From Luzula sylvatica (Eukaryota; Streptophyta; Magnoliopsida; Poales; Juncaceae), in the NCBI GenBank assembly GCA_946800325.1, contig OX326961.1, positions 15,622,215-15,686,214 of the forward strand: a stretch of 64,000 bases of DNA. The letters run 5' to 3'. Below are positions 11,926-22,570 of this stretch, piece after piece; within the stretch, counting starts at the first letter, position 1, and the number at the start of each line of letters is the position of its first letter. Position numbers and translations under genes: made by a program. The notes under the pieces were generated by a model. The model did not search any database. It had not been told where the DNA came from and worked only from the letters and a program-made list of their open reading frames with translations.

Positions 11926-11927
11926 AT

Positions 11928-12534
11928 TGTTAGGGCGGCGACGATCCGGCACCGCCCGTGAATGAAATAATAAATTAATTTTGCCCGTACAAACGGACCG
12001 TACTAACTATGTGAATTCAACCGAATTATCTCAAAATAAAACCGTACCTTAGCCGTATGCGGAAGCGTATGGAATCCGTCCGAATTGATGTCGCGTCATC
12101 ATCGTCGTTGCGTTCATGAAGCCTTAGTCGCAAAGATTTGGAATTCCAAGCACTTTATGATCTCCAATTTGGAAAATCCTTCGGTTTCTTTTCTCCTATG
12201 GATCTCTCTCTTTTCTTAATGGGATGGAAAAGAGAATTACAGAATAATAATATCATATGTGCTTGGGACCAATTTGCTTTTATAGCCACAAGGCATCTTT
12301 TCACAAAGACGTACATTTTGGGCTCCTAATGTGGATCTTCTAATTCAGCCCATCATAGAAAATAGAAGCACCACCCACAATATTCTACACATCAAAGGCC
12401 CACAACATAATTGACACATATAATGATTAATTTTATAACTAAAATTGATCATTATATTAATAAGCATTTAAATGACAATATTACAACACATAATATTTTA
12501 CATATAAGTCCAATGTTGGAATAATGTTCCAACA
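11928..12534 (-). repeat. 5' LTR of the non-coding element
   Basis: Starts TGTTAGGGCGG and ends GTTCCAACA on the plus strand. Matches the left LTR with only scattered differences over about 590 bp, so the insertion is fairly young. Confidence 0.85.
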
Positions 12535-13438
12535 CATACAAAAAGAGAAGGCATGAGAAAATAATTCAAGGTGATACGGTGTGATACGGCGTGGGAAGCC
12601 GGTACGAGAAAAACCCAAACCCTAAACTCTAAATACTAAAAACCTAATCTCCAAATTATGTATTCAATTGAATTTTACGCTTAATATAATTTGTTTGTAA
12701 CAAGGAAAAGAAAATCAAATTCTGGCTCGAAAAGCCCTTCAGGTAAACATATTAATTGTGCCGTTTAACATCATTTTTTAATATAAAATAAGTAAATAAA
12801 TAAGTGATTTAATTATTCACAAATTTATTTTCAACAGATAATTCAGTGACCGGTTGCTGATTGGATTCGGAACATAAACACTGAGATTTCTTTTTTCTGC
12901 TTCATTAAAGTAAGACCAATATCATGTTCATCCCTACAAACAAAACTTTATCATGGATACCCCTAAAATATTGGAAATGTCATATATACCCTTGAAAAAT
13001 TCCAATATAGTTTTTAGATGCATTGCTTCTCTCTCTTCGCGACTCTTTACCTCCCGAAATGCAAGTATAGTTTCTATTTCAAATCTATTAAGTTTTTATT
13101 TAAAATCTATTAAATTATTCATGATTTTTTTAAAACTCGACCATTTTTTTTAGGCGACGCCAAATTGCAGAAGATATATCGTATCTACGAGTTGGTCCCA
13201 ATTTGATGTAAAAAAATATGAAATTTCTGGTATTGAGGCTATTTTATCCGTTTCAAAAGATATTTGTGTACTTTCACATTTTTTTTAAAAATATTTTAAT
13301 ATACGAGGAGATCTTTAATCTGTTTTAGAAGCTATTTAATCTATTAATTGTTTGTGTGCTTATTTTGTAATTACTTTAATACTCATGTAAACACCACAAC
13401 CAAGGGTGATCACAATTCATTTGGCTCGGGTTAGGAAT
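12535..13438. other. Unassigned, possible fragmented host sequence
   Basis: Contains an AAACCCTAAA telo-box motif near 12617 and short segments bounded by splice-like AG and GTAA signals (for example around 12740 and 12840), but no continuous coding frame. No transposon terminus recognised. Confidence 0.25.
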
Positions 13439-14771
13439 TTAAGACGGACGGTGGGGAGAAGGTGGAGCTTGCTCCTGAGATTCATGGTGCGTTCCGAACC
13501 GGTTCTCAAGATGAACGTAAAGATCGGCAAATTGTCGATTCCCGTTCTCAAACATTCGTGCTTCAGATACACGAAACGCATCATGCATTGCTCTTCCGTG
13601 TCGCTCCATGCGCTCATCCATTTCGTCGAACATCTCCTTCACATAGGCAAACCTCTTATCCTCCCGTTCCGTTTGGGCATTTGAGGATTGCCCCCCCCCC
13701 CCCCACATTCCTTTTTCGTTTGGGAGCCGGATCTTCACCGCTTTCATCGGTATTGGCTGGGTCGACGTTGTCCTCTTCCTCGTCCAAGGTGTTACCCTTC
13801 GTCCACCGGATAGGATCGCGGGGAAGGTGATACGCCACCGCATCCTTTGCGGAGTCAATAATCCATCCGAGGATGCTCGGCGAATACCGATATCCAAAAC
13901 GTCGGAGGTTTGCATCGGATGCGAGGTTGATTGGTGATTTCGGTCGAAAATCCCAATCGCTCAGTGGTATCTCAATCCCTTGGAGTTCCATCATACGGGC
14001 AATCAATGTTCCGTATGGTAAGGACGCGTTCTTATGACTCATTACACTTTCCATGTGGCTTGTGATGAGAAAGGGCACGTGGATGGGTAGTTGATCCTTG
14101 TACCACATGCGATGCAAAAGTATAATATCCCGATGTTCGAGATTTATCTTAAATTTTTCTGAGGGAGTGAGAATGTTATTACCGATGGCCCAGATAAACT
14201 GTTCATGGGTGGCCAAGTGAGATGCCCCTTGCCCAGGTTTGATACCCGTGATGGCAGCTTCGATTCTCGCCTTGCGAGTGTCGTAGATTTTCTCTCCGTC
14301 GTCCCTGAGTCCGAGCAAGGCACTCAAGTTTTTGATAGAGATTTCGACATCTTCACCGAGGATGTATGACGTTACCTTTTCTTGGTCACGGTGGAATTCA
14401 GCGTTTGCGTAAAATAGTCGCGTGATTACATCATACGATTTGTCGTTTAGGCATGCTAGATTCGTGAATCCCCATTGACGTTCGATTTCCTTGACTTTGT
14501 CGAGGAGGTGATGTATGTTTGGCGGAAAATCGCAGTAGTAGCATGGTGCAATTGGTCTCTTCGATACCCATTCATGGAAGAGGATACCAACCTCCGGAGT
14601 TCGAAACAGATGCTCGTTGTTTGGGTCAGAGAAATCGTATTCACTTTGAAGGCGTTCTTCAAGAGTAGGCTTCTTGGCCGCTTGCTTCATTCTTCGTAGA
14701 GCGTTCGAACTCTCGCCTACCATCTTCCTCCCCATTGCCTTGGCTTTCGATCTCGAGTTTGAGGCGTCCAT
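13439..14771 (-). pseudogene. Plant-transposon protein resembling the PF20167 (Transposase_32) type, frameshifted
   Basis: Starts at ATG 14771 (MDASNSRSKAKAMGRKM) after a purine-rich leader. The body has the family-like core ITRLFYANAEFH ... SYILGEDVEISIKNLSALLGL, then HLATHEQFIWAI and a conserved-looking ILLHRMWYKDQLPIHVPFLI. It continues into an acidic, lysine-rich linker (about 13700-13790). A run of 14 C on the plus strand (13691-13704) then shifts the frame; the other frame continues to 13439 with a basic/acidic coiled segment (FAYVKEMFDEMDERMERHG), which is how related proteins tend to end. The slip may be a real mutation, a sequencing error or a slippage site. Assignment to PF20167 is from memory of the motif pattern and not searched. 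Confidence 0.55.
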
Positions 14772-14998
14772 GGCTATTGTTGAAGTTCTTAGTTTTTCTG
14801 AGAGAGAGAGAGAGGGAAGGTGTTCGGTAGGAATAGAGAAGATTTTGGTCTGAGAAGAGATGAGTCTTGGAAGAGAAACAAGGAGAGAGAATGAGTTAAG
14901 ATGAGATCGTGTCCCTTCAAGTCTTTGCGTACGGAGATATGAACCATCGTGTCCATTGATTAGGGTCGGTTGCATGCTGATGGGCAGTAAATACGATG

Positions 14999-15532
14999 AG
15001 TCCGTTCGAACGGACTAATATGTGCGTTGGAATGCACTCATGTCTGAGAAACGGCGCTATTTTGGGATTTTAAGTTGTATCTGGGAAGTTGTTAAGTCCG
15101 TTCGAACGGACTCCTATGTGCGTTCGAACGAACACACAACTGAGAAGAGGCGCCAGAATATGAAACGGTGCGAGTGTAAGGGTTTGAAGTAGGTTCGCTG
15201 AATGAGGCATGTACGTTCGAACGCATTAGTTGTTCGTTCGAACGCACTGAACACTGGTGACACTAAGAGTCGGCGCCAAAGTATGAACCGGCGCCATAAT
15301 CCTATAATTCATTTTTCTGTTCGGAACGCATTCAGTTGTACGTTCGAACGCACTTGATCCTGGTAGGAAACTTAGATGGCGCCATAATTTAACTGTGACT
15401 TTGGATCTTATAGTCCAGTTGTCCGTTTCGAACGTATTTTAGTCCGTTCGAACGGACTTGAGGCTGTTAAGAGGGTATTTGGTGACTTCATTTGTCCGTT
15501 CCAAACGCACATGTTTTTCGTTCGAACGGACT
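14999..15532. repeat. Array of GTCCGTTCGAACGGAC-type palindromes
   Basis: About eleven palindromic or near-palindromic sites, for example at 14999-15014, 15096-15111, 15118-15133, 15210-15225, 15231-15246, 15338-15353, 15442-15457 and 15517-15531. Core CGTTCGAACG is constant; outer bases are GGAC, GCAC or GAAC. The array lies 230-760 bp upstream of the ORF starting at 14771 on the minus strand. Confidence 0.85.
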
Positions 15533-15750
15533 GGTTCCAGAGATGTGATCACTGGACTGAAATCGTGATTTATTTACCGAGACAAGTGTTCTAATGTAAT
15601 CCTCTTACATATTGAGACAAGTGTTCTAATGTAGCTACATGAGACTCGACCAATTTGGCTAGAATTTAATTTAGTCCATTTCCTATACTCCCCTTACATA
15701 TTTGACTTAAGGTGTGGGATACTAAGGAGTACAGTGTTTCAAGTTAGGGC
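15533..15750. other. Spacer with a 20-bp direct repeat
   Basis: GAGACAAGTGTTCTAATGTA occurs at about 15579 and 15614. No gene. Confidence 0.5.
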
Positions 15751-18105
15751 TTAAGCCCTATGAGGTCCTATACCGAAAGACGTAGAGGGACCCATCGAGT
15801 GACGATCTTTACGCATCCATATTGAGTTTGATTTCAATTTTGGATTGCGAAGATCACAACCGTTTGAGACATGACCAATTTTGCAACAATAGTTACAAAA
15901 TGCTACGGTGGGCTTATTTGTGGGTGTGGTACTCTTCACAAAATAATCCGAGAGTTGATTCGGATTACTTCTCTTAGAAGTTATCGATTTTGGCATTTGA
16001 TAAAGGTTATTTGATTTAAATTTATTTTGCTTAAAATCATTTTGTTTAAATTGTTTATGCGTGTTGGTGAAATGTTTGGGAGGCCCGTGTTGATATGAAG
16101 CTTCGGTGTAGTTTGTCACTTCATAGAAATACCCATTTGGTCCCCTTTTGAACAAACAATCGGTTCTTCCCAAATTAGTATGTCTAGGTTATGAATTTTG
16201 TGTAAAATGATTGTTCCTATAATTATTATTGACACGTTTAGGTTGTTCATTTTTAGCATATTTACCTTTGTTGTAGTCATGGTACATGAAAGCATTTCCA
16301 TGACTACTTACTTTATTGTTTTCCCATTTAGATTTTTGATTTTGAGATATTGAAAAATCGGGTTTATTACCGTTATTTTTCTTATATCCTAAACCGGATT
16401 TGTCATTTGGCTTTTGTCCTATCAATGACGATCTTAAAACATCATCCAATGAAGGAGGACTCAATGCAATAGTTGCACATGCCTTCTTCAAGGATTCATT
16501 TTCAACTTTAAGAGTTTGAAATTCGACTTTTAAATGAGAAATCTCACCTTTTAGGGTTTGACACTCACACTTTGAAAAACCTTTAAATTCATTTATTTGA
16601 GTTTTATATGCCAAAATGGATAGCTCAAGAGAGGCTACCTTATCCTTGAGAGCTTGTGTTGGGCTCTCAAGTTTACCCTCATTTAGTTGAGAGTTCCCTT
16701 CATCTCTAAGAAACTCGTCACAAGAGTCGAGTTCTAGTTCGAATGCGGGAGAAAATTTAGATTTATGTATTGATTCTATGTCAAGCAGAGAGTATGTACG
16801 TACCTCATGACATTGGTCATGTGTTGAGCTGGTATTGGGAGTGGATCGTTCCGAGTCCACAACCATGGGCGTGTGAAGTGTAGTAGTTAGACCTCATTCA
16901 ATACGAAGAGATTTGATGGCCGCTTCCACTGCGCTCATTAGTGGAGGATCGATCCTTACCATGAGTGCCAGGTTTGCGGTGTGTCGACTTGACGGACCAT
17001 CCGGGTCGGATGATGAGCTTGATCCGTCCGTTTCTCCCCACCTACAATCGACGTTAGTTTTATATGCCTTTTTCTTATTGATTTCTTTACCTTTGTAGTT
17101 TTGACGATTTTCTCGCCCCTTGTCCTCGTATCTTCTTTCGTATCGGGGCTCTCGCCTTTCCCGATCCTTGTGGTCCTCATCCTTTTTGATCCACCTCGAA
17201 TTTTCCGGATGGAGAGTCCAACATGACTCCATCATGTGTCCAATTTTCTTGCACCAAAAGCAATGGAGCTTTAGCCCCTTTTGTTTCCGATTCTCGTTGA
17301 ATCGCTTCTCGTCCCTTTGCCACTCTAGGAGTCGCAACGTGAGATCATCCATTTCATTGTCGTCATTGCTAGCATTCACAGCGGGCAAAGCTACGGTTTT
17401 GGAGTGAGGAGAGGGCATGTAGATTCCTTGTTCTTCATCGAGTTGCTTGAGTCGAATCTCGAAATTTCGGAATTGACTTACCAATTCTTCAGGCGTGAGG
17501 TCTTGTGAAGCTACCGCTGTACCTAAAGCTACACGTAAAGATTCCCAACTACGGGGCATAGATTGAAGTAATCTAGCAATAATTCTATCATCAGTAAGAG
17601 GTGCATTTTGGGTGGCATATCGGGTTTTTAGTACATTGATTTTTGCCCATATTTTATCAACGGACTCTCCCTCAATCATTCGGAGATTGTTGAATTCTTG
17701 TTCAAGTCCGATGATATTAGTTCTTCTCATTTGAGATGTACCCTCGTATCTCTCATTGAGCATACGCCACATTTCATATGAGTTTTCACAATGATCAACT
17801 AGCGATCCGATAGAACTAATTACGTTGTTCAGTATTAAGTTTTGAGCGTAAATGTCATTAGTTCTATCTTCCCTAGTTTGAGCAGGGTAGGTTACATTTC
17901 CGTCCGTGTCAACCTCTTGGGCCAAAACAAAGCCTCGTAACACTACCTTGTCAAGTCCTTGGAGAGCGAATGCATTTAGCATGCATTTCTTCCAAGAACT
18001 CCAATTGGTTCCATCTAATTCACGTGAGTTTGATATATTTGATTTGGGTACGGTATTTATCGGATTTATCGATGAGTTTTGTACAATAGGATTATTTTCG
18101 GCCAT
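15751..18105 (-). pseudogene. gag: Copia (SIRE-like) gag polyprotein with two nonsense codons
   Basis: One continuous frame of about 785 codons from ATG 18105, interrupted by two in-frame stops (16894-16896 and 16189-16191). Residues about 30-225 are a UBN2-type gag core (LDGTNWSSWKKCML ... SYEMWRMLNERYEG). The first zinc knuckle, CFWCKKIGHMMESC, is at residues 282-295, and basic and serine-rich linkers follow. A coiled-coil segment (ASLELSILAYKTQINEF, EISHLKVEFQTLKVENESL) is near residues 484-545. A second CCHC knuckle, CNYCCKIGHVSNGC, is near 737-750. The frame ends shortly after, just where protease should begin; no protease, integrase or reverse transcriptase follows. The ATG lies 68 bp from the LTR/primer site, normal for an LTR element. 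Confidence 0.85.
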
Positions 18106-18158
18106 TTGATCGTTAAGTACAAGTTATCCCTAATACTCAAAGAGATGGTTAGTACCTT

Positions 18159-18170
18159 GCTCTGATACCA
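18159..18170 (-). other. Primer binding site (initiator-Met tRNA)
   Basis: GCTCTGATACCA on the plus strand (minus strand TGGTATCAGAGC), two bases from the LTR at 18173. Confidence 0.9.
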
Positions 18171-18754
18171 ATTGTTGGTTAATTCTAACCTAGAGGGGGG
18201 TAAATTTGGCAATCTAGCTCACACTTAGGTTAGATTTAAACCTAATTTACGGTGCGGAATAAATAATAATTTAGATGATAGAGATGATACCGTACAAACA
18301 CTTTAACACAAGATGTTTGTTTACGAAGTTCGGTAGGTGGTTGCTTTGTAGCTTTAACTCACCCTTTACTCGCTTAATTGACCGACTCAATTATTTGCGA
18401 GTACCTACGTCTCCGGGAATGCCTTGTGCCTCTTTTTGGCTTTCGATTGAATTCCAACTCAACTCGATTACAAGGATTTGCCTAGATCGATTTACACGCT
18501 TCTATCGATCTATAGCTAAGGCTCTTTACACTTTGTTGCACTAGCCTATTACACTTTTTCACTAATCGAGCTACAACGTGATCGGTCACGTGAGTGGGAT
18601 ACGATTAGTGGAGAATATCGAAAGTAGATCAACGATCTAAAGACGGTTTCTCAAGCTATCAATGGATATAGATAATCACAGCTTAGGGTTTCTCTCTTTT
18701 TAGGTTTGAATGTTTGAAAGTGAAGAAGTGGGAGAGAGAGACCCATGAAGGATT

Positions 18755-18763
18755 CTATTTATA
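18755..18763 (-). promoter_or_regulatory. TATA box of the SIRE-like LTR
   Basis: Minus-strand TATAAATAG. The nearest palindrome of the array begins 32 bp upstream of it, so the array occupies the promoter-proximal position. Confidence 0.6.
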
Positions 18764-18794
18764 CTCTCTATAGAAATCCTTCAGAAAACTTGTA

Positions 18795-19246
18795 GTGCGT
18801 TCGAACGCATAAAGTCCGTTCAGAACGCACTTGTAGTTTGCACTAGCCGTTTCAAAATAACGTGCAAGTACATCTTGGGTCCGTTCGAACGGACAATGTC
18901 CGTTCGTAACGGACTCAATTATACATAGCATTTTGCGTTCACAGGAACAAGAGTCCGTTCAACGCACTGAAAAGTTGGTGAACGGATTCCAGGTTGTCCG
19001 TTCGAACGCACATGTGTGTTCGTTCGAACGCACACATCCCTGTGACATTTTTCCGTTCACAGGAAGGATTGTCCGTTCAACGCACTCAGAAGGTGGGTGA
19101 ACGGATTCTAATTGTCCGTTCGAACGGACATGATTGTTCGTTCGAACGCACACATCCCTGTGACACGTTTGGTTCTAATCAAGGTTTAAAGTTTTGATAT
19201 GTGGCAAGTCCGTTCTGAACGGACTTTGAGTTCGTTCAGAACGCAC
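18795..19246. repeat. Array of CCGTTCGAACGG-type palindromes in the LTR promoter
   Basis: About twelve sites, alternating GTCC..GGAC and GTTC/GTGC..GCAC versions, some with a shortened or lengthened centre (CGTTCAACG, CGTTCAGAACG, CGTTCGTAACG, CGTTCTGAACG). A larger unit of about 120 bp with paired sites followed by CACACATCCCTGTGACA is duplicated (about 18970-19045 and 19085-19165). Confidence 0.88.
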
Positions 19247-19580
19247 TTCCTGCTTGACTGAACTCTTTGTTATTTTGAACATGATTTTACTTGAGTTCTA
19301 CTAGGTTTGTACCTATGGTTTATTTGTGGCGTATCCCACTCACGGAAGGCTTCAACATCTTGATTCTTGATGTATTCCAATGGCCTTCCTTGTGTTCTTC
19401 TTTTCTTGTTTATCTTGAGACTTCATGTCCTGATTCTTGATGTAATCCAATGAAATCCTCCTTCACAAGTCCTCCTTCATCTTCGTATCGTACCTATGTT
19501 ATCCTGCACTTTTCTGGATGTATACATTAGTAATGACAGTGTTTTGAAATAATCAAACTATCAGGAAATTTGAACCAACA

Positions 19581-20107
19581 TAGTCAATATGTACTTTAAA
19601 GACATGTTGGTCAATATGAATTGTACGACATGAATTTTTCATAACTTTTAAATAATTATTTTGTTGATAATTTATGAATGAACACGAGAAACAACAAACA
19701 AGGCTATTATGACATAACAATTAAAAGTACGAAATACAAATTACAAAAAACAAAACACAAAATACGAATATAATTAAATACGAAAAATAAATATTAATGC
19801 GAGCCAATAAGAACTACTAAAAACAAAAGAAGAATATGAATAAAAACGAGGATAAGAATAAAAAAACTAATAGAAGATTCAACTGCGAATACGCGTAATA
19901 ATAATTTGCAGATTAAGTAAAAATAAGAGTCGCCGCTTAAAACAAATACGACGTGCGAAACGTGAATACAAGTATGGAAAACTTTGTAGAATAAATAAAC
20001 CTATACATTATAGTGCATGAGGTTTTTGCTTTTATTGAAAACTATCGAATCATTAGTTGTTCATGAAAATTAAAATACATACAAATTTTACTCTTGACTC
20101 ATATTTA
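19581..20107. other. AT-rich spacer with GAATACGAAATA-like words
   Basis: No gene. The same short words recur at 28980-29225, on the other side of the Copia insertion, so the two stretches probably were contiguous before it inserted. Confidence 0.45.
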
Positions 20108-20440
20108 TGTAGGGAAATTATCCCGTCCCCGGGCCCACACAGCGGATATGAAGGCCCGGTCCGGTTCCCAAAACCCGAGATCATGCCTCGACTTCGAGAG
20201 TACGATGTAAAGAAGGATAGTTCATTATTGGCGTGAAATTGATCACGATCGAAGGGTTGATCGCTTATCCTCCTTTCTCCTTGTCACGTTGGTGACAAAA
20301 CGAGCGTCCCACGCCCACACGTCTCTCACCGCTTCGTCGTTGACAGTTTTCGCTCCTTCGGTTTGATCACAATCGAAGAGCCACAAGTGTCGCTCCTCTA
20401 CTCGTATCCACCGTGAGTCGTAGCACCTCGGTTACGAGTA
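20108..20440 (-). repeat. Partial 3' LTR of the old Copia
   Basis: Closely matches 27911-28243; similarity stops abruptly after GTTACGAGTA at 20440. Confidence 0.85.
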
Positions 20441-20575
20441 GTATCACGTGCCAAGCATGAGCAGCATGCTAGGGCGATAGGATTGGGATATCAATCGCAG
20501 TGTTAGATTGGGTGTTTTATTTATGTTTCTTATTGCATAAGGGGATTCGATCTGCCTAGTGCAAGTGGGAGAACA

Positions 20576-20805
20576 TTTATTATGCCCTAGGCGTGTTATT
20601 TGGATTGTATTTGTTTATGAGACAGATATTTATATTATTATTCTTCATATGACCTAAACCTTCATATTTCAAATACAATCCAAATAACACGCCTAGGGCA
20701 TAATAAATTTATTATGCCCTAGGCGTGTTATTTGGATTGTATTTGTTTATGAGACAGATATTTATATTATTATTCTTCATATGACCTAAACCTTCATATT
20801 TCAAA
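20576..20805. repeat. 38-bp perfect inverted repeat plus direct repeat
   Basis: Arm 20576-20613 and its exact reverse complement 20670-20707 enclose a 56-bp spacer. Arm and spacer are then repeated directly from 20708 (offset 132 bp). The arm contains GCCCTAGGCGTG. The last arm (from about 20801) is degenerate. The junction at 20707/20708 is itself a perfect palindrome. Confidence 0.9.
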
Positions 20806-22012
20806 AAAAATTTAAATAACAAGAAAGTGTGTGAGAGGTTATTCGATTATAATAATCGGATAGACCTTGAATTTTATTCTAGTTTAGTACATCGAGTCAG
20901 TTGAGAATAATATGTTGCATGGCCATAGTCTGGCATATTGATTCGTCAATTGAATGATAGTAAAACCACTAAACGGAATGAATATAATTCTAAAACGTCC
21001 CTGGTGTATAAAGTTGTTCATAGGTTTGAACCAGGTAGTCCATTCACTGAATGGAGACTTTTACATACACTGGCATATTCGTAGATGAGATGATCAGGTT
21101 TTACTGATCTGGGACGGTAGCGTCGATTCTAGAATATGAATATACGCGGCGTCGTATATTGGACTGACCACTATATGAGTTTGTGACATGGTCATAGTCA
21201 TTGGAGACGAACTCACATCCAGATAGTGCGTTTTAGTTCTTCGTACTTGAGTGATCTCACGGATACCTAGTATGTGAAAAGATAATGCTTTGATATAATT
21301 AACCCTACGCGTAACTGTGTAGCAGAGATTACTATTGGGTATTGTTTTTAGCATAGGCAAAGGATGTGAGGTTGCAAGATAGGAATTGTTCCTTTCTAAC
21401 CTTGAAAAAGGATAGAGGGAGATATCTCTCGGGCCCCTCGATTGAATTGAGATTGATGAAATGCTTGGCCAAGCTCGATGGAACTCATGGAGTTTGCATT
21501 GTAATTATCAATCTAATTCTTATCGGGAAAGAGTATATCTGATCAAAAAGAATAGAGGATGACTTGAAGTCTTAGGCTTCACCGTGACTCTTTTGATCAG
21601 AAGATATCGCGAACAAGAGGACTAGTAACACTTATCTGAGTTAGGCATGAAGATGTACTGCATCTTCATAAAGGTGTTCTCCACCTTTTTCGTGCTAATT
21701 CTGGGTAGGTATTAACGGCAGTCTAGTGCTCGCAATACCTTGTGGATTGCTGCCATATCCACTGCCAGTCTTAGACGAACCTACACGGTCACACCAAGAT
21801 TTCGTAACATATCGGATTCTCAAGATAATGCTCACCAATACGTTTGTTGGACAAACAAAATGGAATCACATGAGATTAGATCTCACGACATATGTTGGAC
21901 ATATGGCCAAGTTGATTAAGTCTTAATCCAAGAGGGAGTTTGAAAGCAAATATGGCTTAAGAATTAACTTGGAAGAATTTATATAAATAGGCAATTCTGC
22001 AGTCAGAATTAG

Positions 22013-22155
22013 GTTCGTTCGAACTAACTATATGAGTGCGTTCGAACGGACTTATTCGTGACAGTCAGATTTGGGTTAGTTCGAACGAACTACTAAAGTG
22101 CGTTCGAACGAACTGGGTTCGTTCGAACGAACCATTTAGGTGCGTTCGAACGGAC
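22013..22155. repeat. Array of CGTTCGAACG palindromes in the second Copia LTR
   Basis: Six sites in 143 bp, outer bases GTGC..GGAC, GGTT..GAACC or GTGC..GAAC. TATA-like sequences flank the array: TATATAAATAGG at about 21979-21990 and TATATATAAAG at 22166-22176. Confidence 0.9.
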
Positions 22156-22163
22156 TGAATTCC

Positions 22164-22176
22164 TATATATATAAAG
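22164..22176 (+). promoter_or_regulatory. Candidate TATA box of the second Copia LTR
   Basis: CTATATATATAAAG eight bases after the last palindrome, followed by a CT-rich leader (TTTCTCTTCTTCTTCTTCC). An alternative TATA lies at 21979, so the start of transcription is uncertain. Confidence 0.45.
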
Positions 22177-22570
22177 TTCTGATTCCGGGATTTGACCTAA
22201 GTTTTTTAGGGTTTTGAGCCGTCGTTTCTCTTCTTCTTCTTCCACAGAATTCAGATTAGATCTGAGAGATTGAGAGGGAGAATTGAGAAAAAGGATTTGA
22301 GAGATTCAATCGTGACATCGACTAGAACGGCGTTGGCGATTTCCGATCGGACGAAATCGAGGTGGACACGAGTAGAGGAATTGCACGAGCGATTCTTGGA
22401 GAAGGTTCACCAATTTGGAGAAGAAGTCAACACGTACTAACTTGTACGAGGTAATTATCTCCAACTCTTCCTTTTTGGATGGTTTTCGAGTGTGATCCAG
22501 GGTAGAATTAGGTTATGCATGCGTGAATAATTCCGCTGCACACTCTCATAATCGTGTGCGTAACCCAACA

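Larger units (their letters stand above)
8982..12534 (-). mobile_element. Non-coding LTR retrotransposon (LARD/TRIM-like), minus orientation
   Basis: Two direct copies of about 607 bp (8982-9588 and 11928-12534) enclose about 2.3 kb with no credible ORF. Read on the minus strand, the right copy is the 5' LTR, followed by a primer site complementary to initiator-Met tRNA at 11914-11925. The left copy is preceded by a CAAGTGGGAGA-type polypurine tract at 9589-9600. Both replication start sites are thus intact although no protein is encoded, so mobility must depend on proteins from other elements. The outermost 15-20 bp of the left LTR do not match the right one, and no target duplication is visible. 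The internal part holds CCGTCTC and CTTCCTTTGGGCCG repeats. Confidence 0.85.
18173..19580 (-). repeat. 5' LTR of the SIRE-like element, 1408 bp
   Basis: Bounded by a perfect 8-bp terminal inverted repeat: TGTTGGTT at 18173 and AACCAACA ending at 19580, next to the primer site. It contains a minus-strand TATA box (TATAAATAG, 18755-18763) and a palindrome array (18795-19246) immediately upstream of it. The matching 3' LTR is not found in the window, so the element is truncated at its pol end. Confidence 0.85.
20441..22570 (+). mobile_element. 3' end of a second Copia element on the plus strand (pol tail, polypurine tract, LTR)
   Basis: The first about 70 bp translate as SRAKHEQHARAIGLGYQSQC, the usual tail of a Copia RNase H. 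A CAAGTGGGAGAA polypurine tract follows at 20562-20573, then an LTR of about 2 kb (about 20574-22570) ending GTAACCCAACA. The LTR is plus-oriented. No 5-bp duplication links 20440 and 22571, so this was not a clean insertion; it replaced part of the older element. Confidence 0.75.

Noticed and set aside
12600..12650. Interstitial telomere array
   Set aside because: Only one or two CCCTAAA-like words; more like a telo-box or chance.
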